The translations under genes were made by a program, and so were the position numbers. A stretch of 14,644 nt of DNA, from positions 1 to 14,644 of the forward strand of contig JAAMXP010000429.1 of the NCBI GenBank assembly GCA_019693395.1. Direction: 5' to 3'. Shown here one piece after another: positions 1 to 10,154 of this stretch. Source of the stretch: Ettlia oleoabundans (Eukaryota > Chlorophyta > Chlorophyceae > Chlamydomonadales). The notes beneath the pieces are model-generated. The model had not been told where the DNA came from. It saw nothing but the letters and a program-made list of their open reading frames with translations, and did not search any database. The number at the start of each line of letters is the position of its first letter. The first letter of the stretch is position 1.

Positions 1-13
1 CCCCCCCGCCCAC

Positions 14-2967
14 CTGGGTCACCACCAGTGGCAGCCCCGCGGAAGTGAACTGGCTGACGCGCCGCTTGATCTCCTCAAGAGGCAGCAGCCCCTTGTCAGC
101 ATTGCCTATGGACAGCTCAAAACAGGCCTCCATATCGGGACGCAACCTGGCAGCAGCCTGCGGCATCAGTCGATGGGGATGGCGGCAGCAAATGAGGGGC
201 GCCAGCAGCAGTTTATGGGACGCAGCAGTCAGCAGTTGAACGGCAACCGGCGGCAGGGAGTGGTCAGCGCCAACCACACAACTGGCGCTACGTGCTTTCC
301 TGGAGGGTTCTACTAGAATAAAATACACTTGCAGTAAAGACGGTTGGTTAGGCAGCTGGTTAGGTCACTCCAGATGACGCATAAAATCACTGCCTGCTGT
401 CACTAGTTGCCAGCAGCACAACAAGGCGGCAAGGTCAGTCACTCTCAGGCGCTGCACTACCTGCCTGCAGCAGCTCCTGGTGTCCATCATGCAGCGGGTT
501 GAAGGATCCAGGCAAATAGATGCGGCCCGGGCGCGGCGCATCCACATACACATTGCCCCCTGCCATGAGAACGACCGGGCGGGGTGGCAGGAGCAAGGGC
601 AGGGGCAGGGCTTAGGCACGGCATGTGTTGCACATGGCAACGGACAAGCGGTGGCTACATGGCATACTTGCATCAACCCGAAAACAGAGCGCTAAAATTT
701 CCTCACGACTCAAAAAGTCAGGAGCCATTGAACAGCCGTGCAAAGAGTCAAACAATGGTAGTGGCACCAGGGTAATTGGGCAGGACCACGTGCACCACAC
801 ACTTCTTCCCCACACCCGTTCTGCTCCTGACCCATACCCAGCCACCTGCCTGAGAACTCCACAGTTTCAACCCGGCCGTTCAGCAGGTCCCGCAGAATGG
901 CATCAGTGTCCACGGTGCGGCTGTCCACCTGCAGCATGACACAAGCACAACCTGTACTTACTCGGTTGAAAACAGCAGTGGACATGGCACGTATGGCAAG
1001 CATGGGAGCATGATGCAGTGCAAATCAAGAAGAGCCCAGACTTGGGCAAGACAATGGCGGGACAGGTCGTGCTTGGAAAGCATGTGTGGCGCTGTGGAAG
1101 CAACAGAGATGGCACTTGGCAGGGCTGGCTGCTGCTGCAAGGCTGTTTGCGGTGTGCTTGGCAACCCAGGTGGCCACAGGCGGCCACCCAGTGTGCTTTG
1201 CACGCAGTGAGCACCGACAGTACTTTGCCATCACATCGGAAGCTCATGTTGCATTACGGCCCTTGCACTGATTGGAACCCTGCATAAGAATGCTGTGCTG
1301 CCTGGAATGCACCTTGAACTTGTCGGTGGCTGTCCCTTCTTCAAGCAGTCCAATCTCCAGCACCTGCCAGGGATGGGATAAGGTCGGGAACAGAAGCATT
1401 AGTAGATAGAACATGGGCAGGGTTAGGCGTCAAAGTAAGCAATCGATAGAGCACAGGAGCAGCTAGAGTGCAACCTGCTGGAGTGGTATCACAGCAGCAG
1501 CAGGGCAAATCGCAAAGGCTTCGGCACAGTGCATGCAGGACTCATGCTTGTTGCAGGTACGCATGTTGGTGCATATTCTGATGCAATGATTGCAGGTAAG
1601 CATGTTAGTGTATGCACTGGTAGGACAAGCACGTTTGTGGATGTCTTTGTAATGGTGCCGCCCCCACCTGCGTGCTGAGGCCCATTGACTCTGCTATTGC
1701 CTTTATTACAAGCTTGCTGACCAAAGCGTCCTCAGCGTAACGGCTTCGCGCGTTCTTGGCCAGCAACAGAGAGAACCTGTGCCACCGCAGTGATGGAGAG
1801 GAATTGAGTGAGTCAGCAGAAGAGATCGGCGCATGGCCAGTGGCGCAGGGTAAAAAACAGGCAATGGCGCCATGCTGGGGTGAGGCTGGAAGCCGGCAGG
1901 CAAGTGACTCAAGGCTGACAACCCAGCCCACATGTAGACCCGTCGCAACTACTGCAACTACTGTCTGCAAGGCAGGTAACCAACTGCTGGTATAACTGGA
2001 AACCAGGGCTTTCCCCACCAGACCGCCCAAGCAGCTACCTAGCCAATCAGCTACACCCCTGCCTACCCCACCCCACCAGTCACCCACCTGCGCTCTTGTG
2101 TGCCATTGTAGGTTGTGATGTATGCCTTGTGCTCCCCTCGCTTCTCGCGATCGGTGGCCAAGGCACAGGTGCAGCCCACCCCGACGATGTCGGTGCCAAA
2201 AGTGGAAAGCTTGGCTGCCTGACGGTATGCTGCACGGGCCATAGCCCGAGCTGTCTCTGCGCCAAAATGTGTGTGCGGTAGAGATCTGTTTGCCAGGTTG
2301 CAGATGTGATGAAAAGCCAGCGACATGTGGAAAAGGTGCAAAGTTGCCGTATTGTACCTTATTACAGATTTGCTGGGCAGGCGTTAGAAAGGAGTTTAGA
2401 AGGTTGGGAGCAGCATCTTTAGCATTGCATGGTGAAAAGAGCAGCACTTGCCTAGGCAGGCGTAGGATTGCGGCGCTGCCCCAAGCAGGTCAGCCAGGCT
2501 AGCTCGGCTATAGGGCACCCGCACATCTAGCACCGTGCGGGAGGCTCCGGGCACAGAAAGCAGCCATCCCACCGCCTGCGAGTGCAGGCAGTGGGATGTC
2601 TTGACAGGTGAGCGACTACAGCAGTGAGTGCGGGTGCGGGCGAGCAGGCAGGGCAAGGCCGCTGTAATACCATTGGAGTGCTAAGCACCTCCGCAGCGAG
2701 GAAGTCGCCAGCTAAATTCCAACCAGGCTGGCCCATCCGGAAGTGCCGCCGGACAGTGCTAGGTCAGCTGACTGCTGGGATGATTGATTCAAAAGGGGAA
2801 GGGCAGAAGGCTGGGCAGAAGCGGGTAAAAGGACTCTGCCAACAGCAAGGCAGCAGGGAAGCAGAAGCGCCAGCACCCACCTGCGATCCGCCGCCCCCCA
2901 AGTACAGCACGATTCGTGCAGTGGAGCTGTGGATTCTCTCCACCACGTCCTCCACTGCTGGGTCCAT
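14..2967 (-). CDS. CinA-like / nucleotidylyltransferase fusion protein (At2g01220 family), 3' end outside window
   Basis: Eight exons seen: 2967-2881, 2575-2452, 2256-2088, 1776-1668, 1363-1313, 928-850, 559-465 and 157-14, giving 286 residues; roughly 110 more are expected beyond the left edge. Residues 1-163 resemble the CinA/PncC C-terminal domain (LLSVPGAS, PYSRASLADLLG, GVGCTCALATDREKRGEH). Residues 208-286 are a nucleotidylyltransferase start, with LPGSFNPLHDGH carrying the HxGH nucleotide-binding motif at residues 230-233, then CFELSIGNADK. The order matches the plant protein as I remember it. The family's substrate is unknown to me. Adenylyl- or cytidylyl-transfer is inferred from fold. 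The Lys expected after YSxxx in active PncC enzymes is Leu56 here. Introns 2, 6 and 7 fit only GC donors in frame. The ATG at 2967 matches the plant start, but the frame stays open upstream, with another ATG at 3354 that would add 129 residues. Confidence 0.82.
1551..1613. repeat. Two-copy direct repeat inside an intron of the CinA-like gene
   Basis: TTGCAGGTACGCATGTTGGT (1551-1570) recurs 39 bases later as TTGCAGGTAAGCATGTTAGT (1590-1609), with similarity continuing a few bases further. It lies in the intron at 1364-1667. Each copy contains a CAGGTA(A/C)GC string resembling a plus-strand 5' splice site, although the gene is on the minus strand. Confidence 0.8.
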
Positions 2968-3774
2968 GCCGCCTGTTGTTGGCAGGGAGGCTGCCGCTGC
3001 AAGTAGGCGGACCTGCAAGGTGGAGGGGATGGTGACGTCGGACAGTGGCGGCGGTTGCTCAGCTGCTCTGGCTGCACCGCCTTGCAGGTATAAAGCGGGT
3101 GCGCGGTTGACGCACGCCTGTAAATCAACGCAGAATCCATCTAGCGCAAGTTCCCTGCGCGGCCGGCCAACCTTAGCTCGATCGAGTCCTCTCGCGCCGC
3201 GGCTGGCCTGACCCTTACTCCAAGGCTGTTGCGAGCCACGATGCAGAGTTGTTTGCTTGTGAATGCAGCAGCGATTGACGATTTGCTGTCCTACGGTCCA
3301 CGCCCAGAGTCGCTGTGCTCTTGCAGCCACGCCGCTGCTCAGCCCACTTGCCATTGCCGTTGTTGTGAAACGTGCTTGCGGTAGGTCGGTGGGATTAGGG
3401 TTTGAGTTACCCAATTGGGTGCTGGCACGGCTGCCAAGTTGGCAGGCTGCGGCGGGCGCCAGCCTGCTGCGTCGGTGTATGGACTGCTTTACATGTGCAT
3501 GATGTGCAGACTCAACTGGCAACAGTGTGATCAATGATACTCGCAACGGCGATATGAAAAGGAACAAGCGTGTACAGGGAAAAAGGAGCGGTGGGGGTCA
3601 GTAAGGCGTGCATGCAGAATCAACGCAGAAGCCACTGAGCGGCAAATTGGGGATGCGATAAATGAGCAGGGCACATAAAGAGCAGTTGTCATTGCAGTGG
3701 TAAGTAAATGACGGATGAATCGATCGATTGAATGGGTAGAACAGGTGGCTGTTGGAGCCAGTGTGTTAGAAGGG
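2968..3774. other. Intergenic region with no supported gene
   Basis: This 807-base stretch lies between the 3' end of thioesterase copy B and the 5' end of the CinA-like gene, both on the minus strand, so it should hold the CinA-like promoter and 5' UTR. The minus-strand frame of the CinA-like first exon stays open from 2967 back to about 3567, so part of it may be an N-terminal extension. I recognise no domain or repeat family here. A TTACA at 3489-3493 is a minus-strand TGTAA, the chlorophyte polyadenylation motif, but it is about 280 bases past the thioesterase stop and so only a weak candidate. Confidence 0.5.
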
Positions 3775-5212
3775 TCAGAAGGGAATTGGGTGCTGGGTAC
3801 CAGGCCCGGCAATGCGTGCCATCATCAATGCTTGGTGTTCTGCACACATAGGGAGAAGACAGAAGCACAGGGCGAGTTGATAGGTAGTTATGTTACGCAA
3901 GGTACGAGTGAAGAAATGCCAGGCAACACGAATATATGTTGTCCAACCATGGACAACACCCCCAGCAGCTGCTTGCTGGCTTCTGGATCGTGCCTGTGCA
4001 GGGTAGCACTCGCTTGGGGGGGATGGGCACCCCCGCCTCATCTCGTTCTAGGTCAAAGCTGAAGACGAAATTGAAAGTGTTGGTAACCACACTGCGCAGA
4101 AGGAACCAAAAGAGGGGTTGATGTGAACAGGCCGGAGAGCCGCATTTGACAGCAGATACTTCTGCAACCGGATCTAGCAATGGTAGCTGACACCATTCTT
4201 CCAATCAGGGCCATCCTTGGGTGAGACTGCATATCAAATCGTGAGATGGAATAAGGCTGCCTGCCCACAGCATGAAGTGGCATCGCATGTGCCTCACCTG
4301 CTCCTCTTTTCTGGCTGGGTCACTGACGCCTCCACTTGCACATGCGCCAAGCCCTGCACACCACAGCACGGCATAGCCGACGGATGATACACTGACAGAT
4401 GCTATAACAGGACAAGCGGCAACAGCGTAGATCCGTAACTCGCTGTAGAACTGCACAGGCGGGGGGTGGGGCGCAATGCAAATTGCACGGCCTCCCAAAG
4501 CCAAGCTATCCGCTGCATCACCCTACCAGGTCGAGTGACCTTTGCTGCTGCCAGTTTTCACCTGCTCTGGATTTTGAGGAGGGACCCGGGTGTGGGTGAT
4601 CCAAGACTTGAGCCTGAGCAGATCCCCTATGTTGACTGGCCGCTGGAAAGTTATCTCCTGCACCTCAACTGCACCCAGCACAGCCGGAGCACAGTTTTGC
4701 AAACAACCGTTAGGGTGTAGGGATGCGCGGCATAGCTCTACATCACATGATCACAACTTCAACCACATGCGACAGCGTCTTTCAATGCCACATCGAGCAC
4801 CCACCAGCGTAAGGCCTGGTACCAGCAAAGAGGTGGGCGGTGGAGTGCGCCAGCTCAAAAGCACGCCTACAGTCAGGAAGCAGATGGCCGAGCCACTTTT
4901 GATGCAATACGCATACTGGCGTAAGATGATGCCCCGCATGTTGCATGTGCGCTGGCATTCTCTCCAACCAGCGGCGTGTGACCATCCACCCAACTATACA
5001 TGTATGGCACCCATCTCTTCTTAAGGTAAGGCTTTTCAGCCAATCCGCCACCCACCGCATGAGGAAGCCGCCGAACACACGGCCGTGCACGTTCCGTGTC
5101 TGCGGTTGGCAGGTGAACGTGTTCTCCAGTGAGGTGTCATCCATCAGCAGCAGGTTGGCATCTGCACGCAAGTAAGCAGCCAAAATGATCAGTAAATGGT
5201 GCACAGACACAA

Positions 5213-5263
<51 letters not shown>

Positions 5264-7933
5264 TGGGGAGGCAAGCAACAAAGAGCAATGACCACATAGG
5301 TATGATTGGATCTAAATAAGAGCGGGGAAGCACACATGATGGCAGGCAACTTGAGCAAATACCAATGCTGCAGTGCAGCCCACTGTGCTTGCAAAACTGC
5401 GGTAAAATCTGCAGTACCTGCAAGAGCCGGCAAATCCACTTTGGCTTTGGCCACAGAGAGCAGGTGCTCTGCCCACCGCTCCTCTTCAGGGCTCGCCGCT
5501 GCAGGCAGTCACACAGATACACGCAGCATGGCTGGAGACCGCACTTGAAGCCACTACAGGGGTGCTAGGTGCTGTCCTTCTGCTGATCTTCTGAGTTCAG
5601 AAAATCCAAATGCTGACGACAGCCTTTGGCATGAAGGACGGCAAACAGCTCATGCCAGGCAGTCAGGGCTGGGTGTGCTATGCATAGCAAGTGCATTGCG
5701 CCTTGGCAAGTGCGTGCACTAACCTGGCATCAGGGCGCTGTTGCCCTTGGCCGCTGCCCTGGCTGCCTTGCGCCGCTGATTTGCTCGCTGCCGCTCGCAA
5801 AACAGCTGCTGCTCCTGCAAAAAGAAGCCGGCAAGCCACCAGACCTCTTGTTAACCAACCGGGAAGCTACACAGGCAGGCAGGTAGACAAATGCCAGCGT
5901 GTTCACAATCACCGCAAACCAAGGTCAGCAAACGAACCACAAGTGCAGTCTTAGCTAACACATAGGCTGCAAACGAAAGTTAGACGGAAAGCCTCTGGTA
6001 GTACCTGCTCTGTCCTGGCGATAAGCGAGGGAATGGGATGCGGCCTGTTGGTCAGCATATCTCGGGCCACAAAGGTGGACAGTGCCGTCAGCTGCACTTC
6101 TCCCGCCTGCAGCCAATCGGAGGAGCTGAGCTTCAAGTCTGTGTTAACGCGCAGTCTGCATCAGCTGGCTCCCATAACATGTTCACTTTCTGTGTGAACA
6201 GGTGGAGCCCAACGCTATAATCAAAAGATAATATTTAGCTGTTACTGTACGGATTGGTGTAAAGTGTGAACAAAGTTGGGCTCACGTAAAACCCAATCAA
6301 CCAACAGGACCAACCTGCTCAAGCTCGATTTGAATGTCTACACTGCTGCTGCCAGCCCACACCACACGCCCGCTCATCTGCATGGCAGAGACGGTGAGGC
6401 AGGGCCAGAGGGTCAATGCAAGTCACCTTACCTCAGCTGGTCCCGCAGGGACGAGCAATGGAGGTGACGCTGGCCACCTCTGGCTGAAAACTGTGACAAC
6501 ATTGCGGCAACACAAAGGTTCATCAAGCCCAGATGTTGTTGCCAGCTGGATCAATTGCTGAAGCCGTCTGTTGTTAAGAACAGGCAGCTCCCACCTTCAT
6601 GTCCTGGTCAAGGTTCAGCCTGCTGCTGCGAAGCTCTATTGCCTCTACGCCCGCTGTGACCATCAGCGGGGGCCTTGAGGTCTCGTCCGCAACGTCACTG
6701 CAGAGACACAGGCGGGCAAGCAGGCATATGGGCAGGCAGGTGGACAGACACTGGGGCAAGAAATTGGCACCTCTTGTAAGCTGTGAAGTACAGGGTATTA
6801 GCCAAACAGCTGGTCATAACCACAACTACGGGCTGCGTGTCAGCCAAACTCAGCCACACAGCAACACTTTTAGTCAGGGAATGAAGGTGACCAAGAGTGA
6901 GTAGCCACCCATGCACAGCAGCCCACCAGTGGTCGAAGGCTATGAGAGCTGTGAGGGAGTCGAGGTCTTCTAAGAGGCGCCCTATACGCACCTCGCCATA
7001 TGGCGAGCAGTACTGCAGACAGATGGTCGAAGAGCGGCAAAGCGTGTGCATGCGGCATGACGGGTTAGGGACATTTGAGCAAGCTGGCCAAAAAGCAGGA
7101 TCATGAGCACGCCCAAAGCTCTGGGAGACCTAACCATCATCCATGTTGAAGTAGGCAAGCAAAATTCAAGTAGCATTGCGGCTCCACTCACGTGCTCGCG
7201 CAACAACGCGTCTGAGCTAAATGGGTATGTGACCACCAGCGGGCGAGGTGGCTTTGGCAGCTGTGTGGCAGGGTCTCGCGGCGGTGCTGCCAGCAGCTTT
7301 TCCTCTGTCCACGGGTACCTGACGAGGCGGCAGCATCACCAAGCATGTTGGCACGGAGAATGAGACAGTGTGTTGACAGCACACAAAAACAAAGCGCAAC
7401 TGTGATACCACACAGATTCAATGTGGGTGCTCACCGCTCACGCCATAGGCGCTTGGTGACAGGGGTGGTTGATGCGAGGATGTAATTCTGGACCCCAGGA
7501 ATGCCGTTCAAGCGGCCGCTGACCAACCCAGACAAGCGCCGCAGGGAAGAAGGTTGAAGTTGTCGCGGGGTGGCCGGCACCTGCTCCAAGCTATTGCTGC
7601 AAACCATTGGACACGTGATGCCTGTGTAAAGAGTCTTGCCAACGGCAAGGACATGCGACAGAGGTGACAGAAAGCTCCAGGACGAAAGCTAGCGGCGATG
7701 TTGGCGCCGGGGTGCCGCTCGTACCTTAGGCGGTCGGCGATGGCTCTGCTGGATGAGCCTAAGGCACAATTCTGGACGCCTGGATCGCCATCTGACTGGC
7801 CGCCGACCAAGCCAGATAAGAGTCGAAGGGGAACAGGTAGCAGCTGGCGCAGGGCGGCGGGCGTCTGGTCAAAACTGCCCCCATAGAGCAAGAGAGAGGT
7901 GTTGAGACGATGCCGCCGCCACGCCAGCCACAT
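3775..7933 (-). CDS. ACOT9-like acyl-CoA thioesterase, double hotdog, complete (copy B)
   Basis: Predicted to hydrolyse acyl-CoA to fatty acid and CoA. Exons: 7933-7725, 7596-7435, 7318-7192, 7012-6927, 6697-6595, 6377-6315, about 6138-6005, 5814-5724, 5498-5418, 5161-5056, 4866-4805, 4668-4562, 4353-4298, 4091-3994 and 3839-3775, about 513 residues (about 460 without exon 2; related plant proteins about 440). The first hotdog, about 167-290, has GRLLEDLDSL, RPPLMVTAGVEAIEL and TALSTFVARD. The second, about 351-480, has MDDTSLENTF, NVHGRVFGGFLMRRAFELA, LFAGTRP and RPVNIGDLLRLKSW. A charged linker, QRANQRRKAARAAAK, joins them. The start MWLAWRRHRLNTS is Arg-rich and lacks acids, suggesting mitochondrial import. 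The final intron uses a GC donor (ACAG/GCACGA); its last exon, EHQALMMARIAGPG, matches copy A. The intron 6/exon 7 boundary is uncertain by about 8 bases. Confidence 0.87.
5213..5263. repeat. (AGGC)n microsatellite, about 12.75 units
   Basis: An uninterrupted AGGC tetranucleotide array of 51 bases lies inside the thioesterase intron at 5162-5417. Shorter GCAGGCAG runs occur in other introns of the same gene, near 5873-5883 and 6731-6740. It is intronic, so length change would not shift the frame. Confidence 0.97.
7435..7933 (-). repeat. Tandemly duplicated 5' exon in thioesterase copy B
   Basis: Exon 1 (7933-7725) and exon 2 (7596-7435) encode related peptides. Exon 1 has SFDQTPAALRQL, RLLSGLVGGQ and PGVQNCALGSSS. 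Exon 2 has LEQVPATPRQL, RRLSGLVSGRLNG and PGVQNYILASTT. Both end in phase 2, and exon 3 starts in phase 2, so exon 1 can join exon 2 or exon 3 without a frame break. Donors are CTAAG/GTACGA and GAGCG/GTGAGC. Whether both are kept in one protein or used alternatively cannot be read from DNA. Confidence 0.72.
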
Positions 7934-8007
7934 ACTGGCGGGCTCTGGCCGGCGAAGGCTTGCAGTTGCGCCTGGCGACCAGATTTAGGTGTTGCAAAAT
8001 GGATCAA

Positions 8008-8214
8008 GATTCAAATAGACTCATCGGATTTATCAGAGAAACTGCCCCTGATCAATGCAATAAGTCTACAAAGTTGTCGCCATGTGCCTCCAGCTCAGCA
8101 GTCACTGTTGTTGACTGATACTTAACATATTGCGCCAGTTGCCCATCCACCTCAGCATTCAATTGGAGTTCTCAAATTGTGCTGCACAATTACGTTGATC
8201 AAAATTCAGATCAG
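8008..8214. other. Short spacer between divergent thioesterase B and F-box relic
   Basis: No coding signal seen. The thioesterase start codon is at 7933 on the minus strand and the F-box relic starts at 8215 on the plus strand, so this is the presumed promoter side of the thioesterase. It holds an imperfect hairpin (CAGTCA, then TTGACTG) near 8100-8118, of unknown meaning. Confidence 0.4.
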
Positions 8215-8303
8215 ATGGGCGTGCACCAGCCCGCTCTGCAGCTGCTGCAGCTGACAGACGACATCATTGAAAACATACGCGCATTTTGCGATACCCAAAG
8301 CAG
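8215..8303 (+). pseudogene. F-box gene relic (first exon only)
   Basis: From the ATG at 8215 the frame encodes a short F-box start with QLTDDIIENI and CDTQSRQ. This parallels KLTGDVIERM and LDTRSRQ in the F-box gene at 10670. Where the intact paralogue splices after AGCAG with a GC donor, this copy reads AGCAG followed by ACAAGG, so neither a GT nor a GC donor remains. Reading on gives low-complexity sequence to a stop near 8388. No second F-box half or leucine-rich repeats follow: the next sequence is the 3' end of the VTE6 gene on the other strand. I read it as a truncated, dead duplicate; a short expressed peptide cannot be excluded. Confidence 0.6.
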
Positions 8304-8356
8304 ACAAGGGACCACTCTTCAAATTTCACTTGGGAAGGGCTGGCTTGTGTGGAGCA

Positions 8357-8361
8357 TTACA
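8357..8361 (-). terminator. Candidate polyadenylation signal (TGTAA) for VTE6-like gene
   Basis: The minus strand reads TGTAA about 75 bases past the VTE6 stop at 8436. TGTAA is the usual poly(A) signal in chlorophyte algae such as Chlamydomonas. No closer copy was seen, so this is the best candidate. It falls just past the F-box relic, implying the VTE6 3' UTR runs through that decayed sequence. Confidence 0.5.
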
Positions 8362-8435
8362 CTTGGAAATGGGTTGCAAAATAGGTAGGTCTACAAATGA
8401 CGGGTCAGCCACAACTGCATGGCGACAAGCAACCC

Positions 8436-10154
8436 TCAATTTCCGAGCACCACAAAGGCCATGGCGAGCGCCGCCGCCAGCGTAATCTGCAGGACATTGA
8501 CCACGTCGTTGCTGAGCCAGGCCAGGCGGCCCTGCACCGTGGCCCCCAGCCAGCTCTCAAACAGGTTGGCCAGGATCGCAGCTGCAGTGATGGCCACTGC
8601 TCCCTTGGCGTCCACCTGCATGTCATCACACAGAGCACTCTTCTTGTTGGCATCAACATAATAAACGCGGTCATCATCACTCAATGGCCCACCCAGGGGC
8701 TCAGACATGCCAGACCTCGCACAAGCATTGCGCATTTGCCCAACATTCAAATCGACAAACGTACCTGGCCCAGCACATATGCCAATATACCCAGCCCCGC
8801 TGCCGCAGCCATGCCTGCAGCAGTGCCCTCCAGGCTGACCGCCCCTTCGGTGCCACGTGTCACACGCTGCAGACTGGTTATGAGGTATGTGGTGCGTCCG
8901 TAAGCCTTGCCAACCTCGGAGGAAGTTGTGTCAGCCAGTTTGGAGGCAAAGCTGGCAGCAAACCCCACCTGCGCAATGCAGGGGCAGGAACAGGTAGGGC
9001 ATCAACCACCTTAGTGGCAGCTCTGGTTGGTGCGAGGCGGAAGGGAAGAAGGGGCGGTGCTGCAGCAGCTCCAGCAACTAAGGCTGCTTGCAACCAAGCA
9101 TAGCTGTGAGCAGCCCAAGGCCAACCGCAATCTTTTTTCCAGCAACCCAGCCACACCAGAAGCTGCTCTCACTCACCCGCCAGGGGAAGGAATCCCCGAG
9201 CCACAGCGCCGCTGCCGAGCAAACAATGGCGGCAGCACCGGAGCCCAGCACGCTGCCCTGCATCCGAATCATGCGTTCATTGCAGGTGCACTCGTCAGCT
9301 GCTGCTCTGAGCCCCAGAATGCTGCCTGGTAGACAAAACAGCAAGCAGGGAGTAGGATACAGGTCGAACCACAGCACAAGACCCTAACAAACTGCAGGTT
9401 GCTGCGGATGCCCCTTCTCAAATACAGCTCAGCCCTCACCACGGAACGTCGCCCCGAGCGCGCCTCGGCAATGCCTTCTTGCTGCTTCTGCTTCAGCTTC
9501 AGCTTGGTCACCTGGTGATTGCAGAACAGTGCGAAAGAAGAGTAACCCATACCAATTACAGCAAAAGCAACTATTGACGTTGCCAGGAGGTCAGCTAATC
9601 CACCCCCACCCCCACCCCACCCCCACCCCATCCCCAACCCTTCTCACCAAAGAGCCAACCACAAAGTAGGTGCACACTATCAGGTAGGCCCCAAAGCCGA
9701 ACGCCGAGTAAACGAGAGTGCCCAGCACCCAGGAGCTAAGCAGGCCCTCCCATGTGAGCCCCGCCAGCAGCACTCGGATGCCTGCCGTGTACACCACCAA
9801 GTTGACGGCCGCTCCAGCCACAAGGCCCGGGGAGGGGCTGGCTGCAGCAGCCAGCAGCTCCTGCGCAGGGGGTCGGAAAGGATTGTAACTCGTTTTAAAG
9901 CCATCGAGAGTTTGTTGGTGTTTTATATGTGCAGGAAGCAGAGAACGTGTGGTAGCCAGTCGGAACGGGCGGGGTGACAGCACCGCTGTGGCGGCACCTG
10001 TACCCGTGCCCACCTGCGCAAGCGGAGGCAGAGCGTAGGCCTGTTGCCTGGCCTTTCCGCCTGATGCATGTCTTTGAGGCTTGGGAAAGGCGCTGCGCAG
10101 CTGCGAAAGCGACACTGGGCAGTGTCGCACCCCACGAGGCGCGCAAGCGGGCAT
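8436..10154 (-). CDS. VTE6: VTE6-type phytyl-phosphate kinase (DUF92/TMEM19 family), chloroplast
   Basis: The plant enzyme converts phytyl phosphate to phytyl diphosphate in plastid membranes, feeding tocopherol and phylloquinone synthesis from chlorophyll-derived phytol. Six exons: 10154-10014, 9860-9648, 9511-9440, 9257-9177, 8968-8765 and 8615-8436, about 296 residues; Arabidopsis VTE6 is somewhat longer. Residues 1-47 look like a plastid transit peptide, rich in Arg, Ser, Ala and Pro with no acids. Family signatures are GIAEARSGRRSV (residues 131-142), ADTTSSEVGKAYGRTTYL (about 181-198), RGTEGAVSLEGT and WLSNDVVNV. Six or so hydrophobic segments fit a polytopic membrane protein. All five introns are phase 0 with GT donors. 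The ATG at 10154 is the first in frame with the signature-bearing exons. It is divergent from the F-box gene, with 515 bases between starts. Kinase activity is taken from the plant orthologue. Confidence 0.92.
9601..9640 (-). other. G-run tract next to VTE6 intron 2 donor
   Basis: On the transcribed-sense (minus) strand there are seven runs of three to five G separated by one or two bases, beginning about seven bases after the 5' splice site of VTE6 intron 2 (TTG/GTGAGAAG, donor GT at 9647-9646). The spacing meets the usual G-quadruplex pattern. Any effect on splicing is inference. Confidence 0.8.

Noticed and set aside
3089..3094. TATAAA on the plus strand
   Set aside because: No plus-strand gene begins at a suitable distance downstream, and the minus-strand gene here would need the opposite orientation.
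2624..3211. A 195-codon open frame on the plus strand
   Set aside because: It overlaps the first exon and intron of the CinA-like gene on the other strand and shows no recognisable domain.
3893..3993. Unspliced end of thioesterase B (TGTIQKPASS to a stop at 3893)
   Set aside because: The spliced alternative to 3839-3775 restores the conserved tail EHQALMMARIAGPG seen in copy A, so read-through of the intron is less likely.
5213..5263. AGGC array as a CRISPR or protein repeat
   Set aside because: It is a pure tetranucleotide repeat with no spacers, and it lies in an intron.
4782..5522. A 246-codon open frame on the minus strand
   Set aside because: It runs through the AGGC microsatellite (repeated CLPA) and across three real thioesterase exons joined by introns. 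Only the exon pieces match the family.
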